A stretch of DNA of 64,000 bases from UKL13-2 sp044229235. GTDB taxonomy: Bacteria > Pseudomonadota > Gammaproteobacteria > Burkholderiales > Usitatibacteraceae. Position 1 is the stretch's first letter, and each line of letters starts with the position of its first letter. Positions 50,152 through 58,177 of this stretch are shown here, one piece after another. Made by a program: the position numbers and the translations under genes. Location: positions 1 through 64,000 of the forward strand of contig JBGATH010000011.1 of assembly GCA_044229235.1 (NCBI GenBank), read 5' to 3'. The notes beneath the pieces were generated by a model, which made no database searches, was not told the origin of the DNA, and saw only the letters and a list, made by a program, of their open reading frames with translations.

Positions 50152-50466
50152 TCAGGTTCGTGCGAGTCGCTTCTTGAATACCGCCATTTCCCTTGCCGCT
50201 TGCTTGTCCCCCCTGGCTTCAGCTGCGGCAATGCCACTGGCATAGGCGTCCTTGGCGGCGGCGATGTCGCCGCTCAGGGCGAGCGCCTTTCCCAGCAATT
50301 TCCAGGCGGCCGAGTAGTGCGCATCGGCGGCAACTGCCGCGCGCAAATGTGCCGCCGCATTGGCGGGCTGGTTGGCTTTCAGGTATTCATTGCCCAATGA
50401 GAATCGCAACAGCGGGCTGTCTTTGCCGTTCGCGAGCAACTTCTCGAAATTGTCAATGATCGACAT
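50152..50466 (-). CDS. Tetratricopeptide-repeat protein
   Basis: 104 residues made almost entirely of TPR helices: SPLLRFSLGNEYLKANQPANAAAHLRAAVAADAHYSAAWKLLGKALALSGDIAAAKDAYASGIAAAEARGD holds two canonical 34-residue units. No signal peptide, so a cytoplasmic scaffold for protein contacts; partner unknown. The 255-bp gap on its right-hand (3') side toward aroB holds palindrome copy 4 and no recognisable gene. It is divergent from the substrate-binding protein gene. Confidence 0.85.
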   Translation of the reverse strand: MSIIDNFEKLLANGKDSPLLRFSLGNEYLKANQPANAAAHLRAAVAADAHYSAAWKLLGKALALSGDIAAAKDAYASGIAAAEARGDKQAAREMAVFKKRLART

Positions 50467-50564
50467 GGTCCTCCGTCTGTGCCGGCGTCAGTCCAAAGCG
50501 CTTTCCGCTATTATTGCCGCTTACCGTCAACGCCCTGTTTACGTCACTGGTTTTGGAGAACATC

Positions 50565-52154
50565 ATGCCGCGCGCCTTCCGTCGTTTCCTTTTGTTGTGC
50601 GTTACGCTGCTCGCGGCGATTCCGTTTGCCGCCGGCGCGCAGAAGGGGCGCGACATCAACATCGGATTGCAGGCCGCGCTGACCTCCATGGATCCGCATT
50701 TCCATAACCTGTCCCCCAACAACAGCTTTCTGCTGCATATTTTCGAGCCACTGATCAAACGCGATGACAACCAGAAGCTGGTACCAGGCCTCGCGACAGC
50801 GTGGCGCGCGGTCGACGACCTCTCCTGGGAATTCAAGCTGCGCAAAAACGTGCGTTTCCATGACGGCTCACCGTTCACGGCTGCGGACGTCGCCTTCACG
50901 CTCAGGCGCGTGCCCGATGTGCCCAACAGCCCTTCGTCGTTCGCCACCTTCACCAAGCCGATCGTTGAGGTCAAGGTACTCGACCCGCACACGCTGATAT
51001 TCAAGACGGCGACGCCGCACGTGCTGCTGCCATCCGACCTGGCCTCCGTCCTGATCGTGTCAAAACTCCATGGCGAGAAGGCCTCGACCGAGGACTACAA
51101 CTCGGGCAAGGCAGCAATCGGCACAGGCCCGTACAAGTTGATCGAGTACGTTCCCAACCAGCGCGTGGTGATCAAGGCCAACTATGGTTACTGGGGGGGC
51201 GAGGAACCCTGGGACAAGATCACATTCAAGATGCTGACCAACCCGGCGGCGCGTGTCGCCGCGCTGCTGTCAGGTGATGTCCAGTTGATTGAGACCGTGC
51301 CGACCGCGGATATTGCCAAGCTGTCGCAATACAAGGCCTACGCGCTGGCCGACAAGGTTTCCAACCGGGTGATCTATGTCCACATGAACCAGGCGTCGGA
51401 AAAATCGGCGCCGTTCGTGACGGCAAAGGACGGCAAGGCGCTCGACAGGAATCCGTTCCGCGATGCCCGCGTCCGCAAGGCATTGTCAGTGGCGGTTAAT
51501 CGCGATGCGATCGTCGAGCGCGTCATGGAAAAGCGCGCTGTAGCGGCAGGGCAGCTGTTGCCCGATTTTTTCTTTGGAACCAGCAAGCGCCTCAAACCCG
51601 CCAAATATGATCCCGAGGGCGCAAAGAAACTCCTCGCCGAAGCCGGCTACCCGAATGGCTTCGCGATGACGATTCACGGCCCCAACAACCGCTATATCAA
51701 CGATGCCAATGTCGCGCAAGCGCTGGCGCAGATGTACTCCCGCATCGGCATTGATACCAAAGTCGAGACCATGCCATCGTCTGTCTATTTCAATCGGGCA
51801 ACGAAACTGGAGTTCGGCTACATGCTGTTGGGCTGGGGCACCGAGTCCGGGGAGCAAGGCTCATCCATGCGATCACTGCTCGCCACGCACGACCCGGCGA
51901 AGGGGATGGGCGTCAACAATCGCGCCCGCTACTCCAATCCGGCCTTTGACAAAGTGCTTTCTGATGCGCTGGTGACAATGGACGAAAAGAAGCGCGAAGG
52001 CATGATCCAGCAAGCTGCGGAAATGGTGATGGCCGATACCGGCTTGATCCCCTTGCACTATGAGGTTTCCACCTGGGCGACCGTGAAGGACATGAAGTAC
52101 ACACCGCGCACCGATCAGTACACGCTGGCCATGGGCCTGAAACCGGTCAAGTGA
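50565..52154 (+). CDS. ABC transporter periplasmic substrate-binding protein, peptide family (SBP_bac_5)
   Basis: 529 residues. Signal peptide (MPRAFRRFLLLCVTLLAAIPFAAGA), then the DppA/OppA-type fold: DINIGLQAALTSMDPH, WEFKLRKNVRFHDGSPFTAADVAFTLRR, GTGPYKLIEY and RDARVRKALSVAVNRDAIVERVM. It delivers peptides or peptide-like compounds to the permeases encoded next. GGAGAA precedes the ATG. First gene of a complete importer operon that also encodes two N-acyl amino-acid hydrolases, which hints at the ligand class. Confidence 0.94.
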   Translation: MPRAFRRFLLLCVTLLAAIPFAAGAQKGRDINIGLQAALTSMDPHFHNLSPNNSFLLHIFEPLIKRDDNQKLVPGLATAWRAVDDLSWEFKLRKNVRFHDGSPFTAADVAFTLRRVPDVPNSPSSFATFTKPIVEVKVLDPHTLIFKTATPHVLLPSDLASVLIVSKLHGEKASTEDYNSGKAAIGTGPYKLIEYVPNQRVVIKANYGYWGGEEPWDKITFKMLTNPAARVAALLSGDVQLIETVPTADIAKLSQYKAYALADKVSNRVIYVHMNQASEKSAPFVTAKDGKALDRNPFRDARVRKALSVAVNRDAIVERVMEKRAVAAGQLLPDFFFGTSKRLKPAKYDPEGAKKLLAEAGYPNGFAMTIHGPNNRYINDANVAQALAQMYSRIGIDTKVETMPSSVYFNRATKLEFGYMLLGWGTESGEQGSSMRSLLATHDPAKGMGVNNRARYSNPAFDKVLSDALVTMDEKKREGMIQQAAEMVMADTGLIPLHYEVSTWATVKDMKYTPRTDQYTLAMGLKPVK

Positions 52155-52210
52155 GCGTTCAGCTCGTGGCGCTGCGCTAGCGCTGCCCCCGCAATCGACG
52201 CCTTTCGCCG

Positions 52211-53200
52211 ATGCTCGCCTATACGCTTCGTCGCCTGACCCAGTCCGGCTTTGTGCTGCTGGTGATGGCCATGCTGGTGTTCGTCGGTGTGTATGCGATC
52301 GGCAACCCGGTGGAATTGCTGGTCAACCCTCAGGCCGACGAGGCGGAACGTCTGCGCGCGGCGGCTGCGCTGGGCCTCGACCGGCCGCTTCACGTGCAGT
52401 TCCTGGCATTCCTGCGTGGCGCAATGACCGGGGATCTGGGGCGCTCGTTTGTGTTCGGCGTCCCGGCACTCGACCTCATTGTCAGCAAAATGCCGGCGAC
52501 GATTGAACTGGCGGTCGTCGCCATATTCATCGCCGTCGCACTTGGAATCCCCCTCGGCCTGGTCGCGGGGCTGAAACCCGATGGCATCATCGGCCGCAGC
52601 ATCATGGCCGGATCGATCATCGGCTTCTCGTTGCCCACGTTCTGGGTCGGGCTGGTGTTGATCATGTTCTTCTCGGTCTATTTGGGCTGGCTGCCTTCCA
52701 ACGGGCGCGGCGAAACGGTCAGCGTCCTCGGCGTGCCCGTCAGTTTCCTGACGTGGGACGGCCTTGCCCACCTGTTCATGCCGGCGCTGAATCTGGCGCT
52801 GTTCAAACTGTCGCTGCTGATTCGTCTGACGCGCGCGCAGGTGCGCGAGGCGATCCTGCAGGACTACGTGAAGTTCGCCCGCGCCAAGGGATTGTCGCCG
52901 TCCCGGGTGATTGGTGTTCATGTCCTGAAGAACATCATGATTCCGATCGTCACGGTGATCGGCCTTGAGTTCGGTTCAGTGGTTGCGTTTGCCATTGTCA
53001 CGGAATCCATTTTTGCCTGGCCGGGAACCGGAAAGCTGCTGATCGATTCGATCAACCAGCTGGATCGGCCAGTGATCGTGGCCTACCTGATGGTCATCGT
53101 GATGTTGTTCATCGTCATTAACTTCGTGGTGGACATCGCCTACTCAATGCTCGATCCGCGCGTACGCCTCGGGCAGGCGGCTGGGGGTGGGCACGCATGA
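52211..53200 (+). CDS. Peptide-type ABC transporter permease (DppB-like)
   Basis: 329 residues with six predicted spans (first at about 12-32). The EAA loop that contacts the ATPases is visible as DYVKFARAKGLSPSRVIGVHVLKNIMIPIVTVIG (about 217-250). N-terminal MLAYTLRRLTQS.. is typical of DppB/OppB. It pairs with the DppC-like protein encoded by the next gene, with which it overlaps as ATGA. It follows the binding-protein gene by 56 bp. Confidence 0.95.
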   Translation: MLAYTLRRLTQSGFVLLVMAMLVFVGVYAIGNPVELLVNPQADEAERLRAAAALGLDRPLHVQFLAFLRGAMTGDLGRSFVFGVPALDLIVSKMPATIELAVVAIFIAVALGIPLGLVAGLKPDGIIGRSIMAGSIIGFSLPTFWVGLVLIMFFSVYLGWLPSNGRGETVSVLGVPVSFLTWDGLAHLFMPALNLALFKLSLLIRLTRAQVREAILQDYVKFARAKGLSPSRVIGVHVLKNIMIPIVTVIGLEFGSVVAFAIVTESIFAWPGTGKLLIDSINQLDRPVIVAYLMVIVMLFIVINFVVDIAYSMLDPRVRLGQAAGGGHA

Positions 53201-54096
53201 CACAGGTTGCTGACGTCCCGCCGGAAGAGTCGCCGCTCATGCGCTTCTGGAGCGAATTCGCCGCTTCGAAACTGGCGGTGATCGGCCTTGCCGTGTTGTT
53301 GATGGTGATCTTGGTCGGCGTGTTCGCGCCGTGGATCTCGCCGCAGAATCCATACGACCTTGCGCAACTTGATGTGCTCGACGGCAAACTCTCGCCAGGC
53401 GAGAAGTCGATGGCCGGAAAAACCTTCCTGCTGGGCACGGATGACCAGGGGCGCGACATGTTGTCCGGCATCTTCTACGGGCTGCGCATCTCGCTCATGG
53501 TCGGCGTCGCCAGCACTTTGTTCGCGGTCATCATCGGCCTGTCCTTCGGCATGCTGGCGGCGTATTTTGGCGGCTGGGTCGATACGCTCATCATGCGCGT
53601 GGTCGACATCCAGTTGTCTTTCCCCGCCATTCTGCTGGCACTGATCCTGCTCGCCGTGTTCGGGCAAGGGGTCGACAAGGTGATCATCGCGTTGGTCGCC
53701 GTGCAATGGGCCTACTACGCACGAACCGTGCGAGCTTCTGCGCTGGTTGAGCGCCAGAAGGAATATGTCGAGGCGGCCCAGGTGCTCGCGCTGTCGAAGC
53801 AGCGCATCGTGTTTCGCCACATGCTGCCGAATTGCCTGCCGCCTCTCATCGTGGTGGCCACCGTCCAGGTCGCGCATGCCATCAGCCTCGAAGCGACGCT
53901 GTCATTTCTCGGGCTGGGCCTGCCCATCACCGAGCCCTCGCTGGGGCTGCTGATTTCGAATGGTTTCAACTATCTGATGAGCGGCAAGTATTGGATCAGC
54001 TTCTATCCCGGACTGGCGCTGCTTCTGACCATCATGTCGATCAACCTGGTGGCGGACCAGATGCGCGATGTGTTGAACCCGAGGCTGAGGAAATGA
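53197..54096 (+). CDS. Peptide-type ABC transporter permease (DppC-like)
   Basis: 299 residues, OppC-type N-terminal domain (FWSEFAASKLAVIGLAVLLMVILVGVFAPWISPQNPYD), then GTDDQGRDMLSGIFYGLRISLMVG and the EAA loop EYVEAAQVLALSKQRIVFRHMLPN. Six spans. Inner-membrane half-channel of the importer. Palindrome copy 5 begins 7 bp after its stop and separates it from the ATPase genes. Confidence 0.95.
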   Translation: MTQVADVPPEESPLMRFWSEFAASKLAVIGLAVLLMVILVGVFAPWISPQNPYDLAQLDVLDGKLSPGEKSMAGKTFLLGTDDQGRDMLSGIFYGLRISLMVGVASTLFAVIIGLSFGMLAAYFGGWVDTLIMRVVDIQLSFPAILLALILLAVFGQGVDKVIIALVAVQWAYYARTVRASALVERQKEYVEAAQVLALSKQRIVFRHMLPNCLPPLIVVATVQVAHAISLEATLSFLGLGLPITEPSLGLLISNGFNYLMSGKYWISFYPGLALLLTIMSINLVADQMRDVLNPRLRK

Positions 54097-54102
54097 GGCC
54101 CC

Positions 54103-54182
54103 AATGGTCAAACTCCAGCATTGGCGCGCCTCCCAGGCCGAAAGTGCGCGGGAAGCCGCGCCAATGCTGGAGTTTGACCATT
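54103..54182. repeat. 80-bp palindrome, copy 5, extended arms (between permease and ATPase genes)
   Basis: The best-paired copy. Left arm AATGGTCAAACTCCAGCATT continues GGCGCG; right arm CGCGCCAATGCTGGAGTTTG continues ACCATT. That is a perfect 26-bp outer stem. The inner part is CTCCCAGGCCGAAAGTGCGCGGGAAG. It lies inside the transporter operon, 6 bp after one stop and 20 bp before the next start. Confidence 0.9.
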
Positions 54183-54202
54183 GACTTGCCGGCGGCGGAG
54201 GC

Positions 54203-55189
54203 ATGAGCGCCATGTTGGAGGTAGAGAACCTGCACACGCACTTCTTTACCAGGGCGGGCCTTGTAAAGGCCGTGGACGGCGTCTCGTTCAGCATCGGCAA
54301 GGGCCGCATCCTCGGGCTGGTGGGCGAGTCGGGGTCCGGCAAGTCCATGACGGGCTACTCGATCATGGGCCTCATCGATGCGCCGGGGCGGGTGGTGGAC
54401 GGACGCATTGTGCTCAACGGGGTGGATGTTTCGCGATTCGACCGCCGGCAGTGGCGCGATCTGCGCGGCAATCGCGTGGCCATGATTTTCCAGGACCCGA
54501 TGATGACGTTGAACCCGGTCTTGCGCATTGACACGCAGATGATCGAGGCGGTTACGGCACATCAATCCGTTTCCAAGGCCGTCGCACGCGATCGCGCGCG
54601 CGCTGCACTGGTGCAGGTAGGAATACCCTCGCCGGATGAGCGCCTGCTTGCCTATCCGCACCAGTTCTCGGGTGGCATGCGCCAGCGCGTCGCCATCGCG
54701 ATTGCCCTGCTCAACAAGCCGGACCTTATCATCGCCGACGAGCCGACGACTGCGCTCGACGTGACGATCCAGGGGCAGATCCTGTTTGAAATGCAAAAGC
54801 TTTGCCGCGAATCCGGCACATCGCTGATGTGGATAACACATGACCTGGCGGTTGTCGCCGGCCTTGCCGACGACATCGCGGTGATGTATGCCGGGAGAAT
54901 TGTCGAGAAAGGCTGTGCCGACGATGTCCTGGACCGGCCGCTGCACCCATATACACGCGGCCTGCTCGACTCTGTGCCCAGCCGCAATCAAAAGGGAGCG
55001 CCCTTGCGGCAGATCCCGGGGATGACGCCGTCGCTGCTCAAGATCGGCAGCGGCTGTGCGTTTCGCGAGCGCTGCTCCCACGCAACGCCAGCCTGCGAAG
55101 CCGCGCCGCCGGTAACCACGCCGGCAACTGCACACGAAGTACGCTGTTTGCATCCGCAGACCACGGCCCCCGTGGCGTTATCAGCATGA
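54203..55189 (+). CDS. Peptide-type ABC transporter ATP-binding protein (DppD-like)
   Basis: 328 residues. Walker A GESGSGKSM, Q-loop IFQDPMMTLNP, ABC signature FSGGMRQRVAIA, Walker B LIIADEPTTALD and H-loop WITHDL, followed by the OppD/DppD C-terminal oligopeptide domain with its Cys-rich motif (CAFRERCSHATPACE). It powers import with the next gene product. An alternative start three codons later is possible. Overlaps the next gene by 4 bp. Confidence 0.96.
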   Translation: MSAMLEVENLHTHFFTRAGLVKAVDGVSFSIGKGRILGLVGESGSGKSMTGYSIMGLIDAPGRVVDGRIVLNGVDVSRFDRRQWRDLRGNRVAMIFQDPMMTLNPVLRIDTQMIEAVTAHQSVSKAVARDRARAALVQVGIPSPDERLLAYPHQFSGGMRQRVAIAIALLNKPDLIIADEPTTALDVTIQGQILFEMQKLCRESGTSLMWITHDLAVVAGLADDIAVMYAGRIVEKGCADDVLDRPLHPYTRGLLDSVPSRNQKGAPLRQIPGMTPSLLKIGSGCAFRERCSHATPACEAAPPVTTPATAHEVRCLHPQTTAPVALSA

Positions 55190-56187
55190 AGGCGCCGCTG
55201 GTTGAACTAAGGGCTGTCGGCAAGCAGTTCCGCAAGTCGCTGGACTTTGCCGGGAAACTTGCACAGCGCCTCGGGGCGCCGCTCAAGGACAGCGTTGTGC
55301 ATGCCGTCGATGACGTCGACCTGTGCATTCATGAGGGGGAAGTGGTGGGGCTGGTCGGGGAATCGGGGTGTGGAAAGTCCACGCTCGGGCGTATCGTCGT
55401 GGGTTTGCACTCGCCCAGCCAGGGAGAAAAATACTGGCGAGGAAACAACGTGGCCGGCATGGATGCCGCGCAGCGGCGCGCCATGCAACTTGAAGCGCAA
55501 ATGATTTTTCAGGATCCCTATGCATCGCTGAATCCACGTTTTCGTGTTGCCGACATCATCGGTGAAGCGCCCGTGGTGCACGGCCTTATCGAGGCGCGAG
55601 AACAGGCCGGCTATGTTGCCGAACTGTTGGGGCGTGTTGGATTGGACCCGGCACTGTCGCGGCGCTTTCCGCATCAGTTTTCGGGCGGGCAACGCGCCCG
55701 TATCGGCATCGCGCGCGCGTTGGCGGTCAACCCCAATTTTCTGGTGTGCGACGAGGCCGTCGCCGCGCTGGACGTTTCCATACAGGCACAGGTGCTAAAC
55801 CTCTTCATTCAGCTCCGCGAGGAACTGAACCTGACGTATCTCTTTATCAGCCATGACCTCGGCGTGGTCCGGCACATGTCGGATCGCGTGGTGGTCATGT
55901 ACCTGGGCCGGGTGGTCGAGAGCGCGCCGGCCGACGAACTGTTCAATTCACCCAATCACCCTTATACGCAGGCCTTGCTGGCGGAGTTGCCGTCGCTAGA
56001 TGTACGCAAGAAGGGTTTCGTTGCTGTCAGAGGGGAAATTCCTTCGCCATATGAGCCGCCAACTGGTTGTCATTTCCATCCGCGCTGCCCCCACGCCTCG
56101 GCGCGCTGCCGCACCGAACGGCCTGCATTGGCGACGGTTTCCGCCGGAAGGCTTTCCGCCTGCCATCTCAATGAAGGCGGCCGGTGA
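55186..56187 (+). CDS. Peptide-type ABC transporter ATP-binding protein (DppF-like)
   Basis: 333 residues. Walker A GESGCGKSTLGR, Q-loop IFQDPYASLNP, signature FSGGQRARIGIARAL, Walker B LVCDEAVAALD (Glu followed by AVAALD, standard in OppF/DppF), H-loop FISHDL and the C-terminal Cys cluster CHFHPRCPHASARCR. Second ATPase of the importer. It includes an extra N-terminal segment (SLDFAGKLAQRLG) seen in DppF-like proteins. Confidence 0.96.
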   Translation: MKAPLVELRAVGKQFRKSLDFAGKLAQRLGAPLKDSVVHAVDDVDLCIHEGEVVGLVGESGCGKSTLGRIVVGLHSPSQGEKYWRGNNVAGMDAAQRRAMQLEAQMIFQDPYASLNPRFRVADIIGEAPVVHGLIEAREQAGYVAELLGRVGLDPALSRRFPHQFSGGQRARIGIARALAVNPNFLVCDEAVAALDVSIQAQVLNLFIQLREELNLTYLFISHDLGVVRHMSDRVVVMYLGRVVESAPADELFNSPNHPYTQALLAELPSLDVRKKGFVAVRGEIPSPYEPPTGCHFHPRCPHASARCRTERPALATVSAGRLSACHLNEGGR

Positions 56188-56229
56188 ATGTCGCTCCCGC
56201 ATTAAAATGCCGCTTTAGAGATCCTTGCC

Positions 56230-57168
56230 ATGACACCCTTGCCAAGCCCCCCCAGTCCCTTCGAATTAATTCCGCCGCGCACGGCGCATGACGACGAAGT
56301 TCCGCTGGTGTTCGACTCACCACACAGCGGGGTCGCCTATCCCGCTGACTTCGACACCATCGTCCCGCACCTGACCTTGCGCCGCGCCGAAGACACCCAC
56401 GTCGAGGCCCTGTATGCCGCCGCACCCGATCACGGGGCAACGCTGATTGCCGCCAACTTTCCGCGCAGTTACATCGATGCCAACCGCTCGCTTCTCGACA
56501 TCGACGCGGCATTGCTTGATGCGCCATGGCCGGGCCCCGTCAACATCAGTCGCAAGACCGAAAAGGGCATCGGTCTGGTGTGGCGCCTGCTCGACACCGG
56601 CGAACCCATCTATTCGCGCAAGCTGACCGTGGCCGAAGTGCAGTCCCGCATCGCCCATTGCTATGCGCCGTACCATCGCGCGGTGCGTGACGCGATCAAC
56701 GCGGCACACAAGCACTATGGGGCGGTATGGCACATCAACTGTCACTCGATGCCGGCCACCTCCTCGATCATTTCCGAAGAGGGGCCAGGCGTCCAGCGTG
56801 CCGATTTTGTCCTTGGAGATCGCGACGGAACCAGCTGCGCGCCGGCATTCACGACCTTTGTTGCATTGGCGTTGCGCGGCATGGGCTATGACGTGCGCAT
56901 TAACGATCCCTACAAGGGCGTGGAACTGGTGCGGGCCTATTCGGATCCGGCCGCCAACAAGCATTCGCTACAGATCGAGGTCAACCGCAAGCTTTACATG
57001 GACGAAGCCACCCGCGCACGAACCGCCGGTTTCGACAAGCTGCAGAACAATCTGACCCAGTTGATCGGCGCCATTGCACGCTACGTTCGCCAGCATATTC
57101 CCGAACACAAGCATCACGACTGCGGGCACGACCACCATCACCACCACGGGCACCATCATGAGCATTGA
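56230..57168 (+). CDS. N-formylglutamate amidohydrolase family protein
   Basis: 312 residues. FGase (HutG2-type) fold: LVFDSPHSGVAYP near the start, FPRSYIDANR, AVWHINCHSMPA (metal-site His) and LQIEVNRKLYMDEAT (catalytic Glu). It should hydrolyse N-formyl-L-glutamate or a related N-acyl amino acid to the free amino acid. The last 25 residues are extremely His-rich (about 13 His), suggesting zinc or nickel buffering. It follows the ABC importer by 42 bp and overlaps the next hydrolase by 11 bp. Confidence 0.92.
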   Translation: MTPLPSPPSPFELIPPRTAHDDEVPLVFDSPHSGVAYPADFDTIVPHLTLRRAEDTHVEALYAAAPDHGATLIAANFPRSYIDANRSLLDIDAALLDAPWPGPVNISRKTEKGIGLVWRLLDTGEPIYSRKLTVAEVQSRIAHCYAPYHRAVRDAINAAHKHYGAVWHINCHSMPATSSIISEEGPGVQRADFVLGDRDGTSCAPAFTTFVALALRGMGYDVRINDPYKGVELVRAYSDPAANKHSLQIEVNRKLYMDEATRARTAGFDKLQNNLTQLIGAIARYVRQHIPEHKHHDCGHDHHHHHGHHHEH

Positions 57169-58129
57169 CAATGGTGTCGGCGCCTCGCCCTATGCTGTGG
57201 AGCTTTCCGCTCCCGACATTTCCGCGTACCGCCACGGCAACACCGGCATCGATTACGTCACCACCTTTGATTCCGGGCGCCCGGGTCCGCATGTGCTGGT
57301 CAATGCGATAACCCACGGCAATGAAATCTGTGGCGCGATCGCTGTCGACCGGCTGTTCCGGATGGGGGTTCGCCCCACGCGCGGAAAACTGTCCCTGGCA
57401 TTTGCCAACGTGGCGGCGTTCCTGCGCTTTGACAAACGCGCACCCCACGCCAGCCGCTTTGTCGATGAGGACTTCAACCGCGTCTGGACGCCAGCGACCC
57501 TGTCCGGCCCCCGGCAATCAGTCGAACTGCTGCGTGCACGACAGATGCGCCCGCTGGTTGATACCGTCGATTTTCTGCTTGATATCCATTCCATGCACGA
57601 TCCACACGGACCAGTGATGATCTGCGGCCCGCTCGACAAGGGTATCGATTTCGCGAAGCGGGTTGGCGTCCCCGAGTACATCGTGTCGGACGCCGGGCAT
57701 GCCAATGGCACCCGCATGCGGGACTACGGCGGCTTCGGTGATCCGTCGTCACCCAAGAACGCGCTGCTGGTCGAATGCGGCCAGCACTGGGAGCTTGCCG
57801 CCGAACACCTTGCATGGCAAACCACCTGGCGGTTTCTGAGCGCCGTTGACGTTGTGGACCGCGATCTGGCGGCAATGCAGACCGACCCGGTGCCGCCACC
57901 CACACAAAAGGTCGTCCGGGTCACGGAGGCCCTGATTGCATCTTCGATGAATTACCAGTTCGCCTTCGGATTGAAAGGCCTGTCGGTATTGCCCCGGGCG
58001 GGCGATCTGATCGCGACCGACTCGGGCAAACCGGTGCTGGCGCCATACGACAACTGCGTGCTCATCATGCCCAGCCTGGTACACGTCAAACCCGGGCTAA
58101 CCGCTGTTCGCATCGGCAGGCTCGGGTAG
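57158..58129 (+). CDS. Succinylglutamate desuccinylase/aspartoacylase family (M14) deacylase
   Basis: 323 residues. AstE/AspA zinc site: NAITHGNEICG (His and Glu ligands, about 46-56) and LLDIHSMHDP (third His, about 144-153), with an arginine-rich substrate segment and LLVECGQHWE (catalytic Glu). It should remove an acyl group from an N-acyl amino acid. The ATG at 57158 is preferred because it gives MSIDNGV.. and a normal length. Translationally overlapping the formylglutamate hydrolase gene. Last gene of the importer operon. Confidence 0.92.
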   Translation: MSIDNGVGASPYAVELSAPDISAYRHGNTGIDYVTTFDSGRPGPHVLVNAITHGNEICGAIAVDRLFRMGVRPTRGKLSLAFANVAAFLRFDKRAPHASRFVDEDFNRVWTPATLSGPRQSVELLRARQMRPLVDTVDFLLDIHSMHDPHGPVMICGPLDKGIDFAKRVGVPEYIVSDAGHANGTRMRDYGGFGDPSSPKNALLVECGQHWELAAEHLAWQTTWRFLSAVDVVDRDLAAMQTDPVPPPTQKVVRVTEALIASSMNYQFAFGLKGLSVLPRAGDLIATDSGKPVLAPYDNCVLIMPSLVHVKPGLTAVRIGRLG

Positions 58130-58177
58130 CCCTCGTCCTCGGGGCTTCGCTTGTGCGGGGGTAGCGGTTCTAGCGGC

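Noticed and set aside
49922..50400. Open plus-strand frames of 107 and 152 codons between aroB and the substrate-binding protein gene
   Set aside because: They run through palindrome copy 4 and antisense to the TPR gene; the composition is Arg/Ala-rich without domains.
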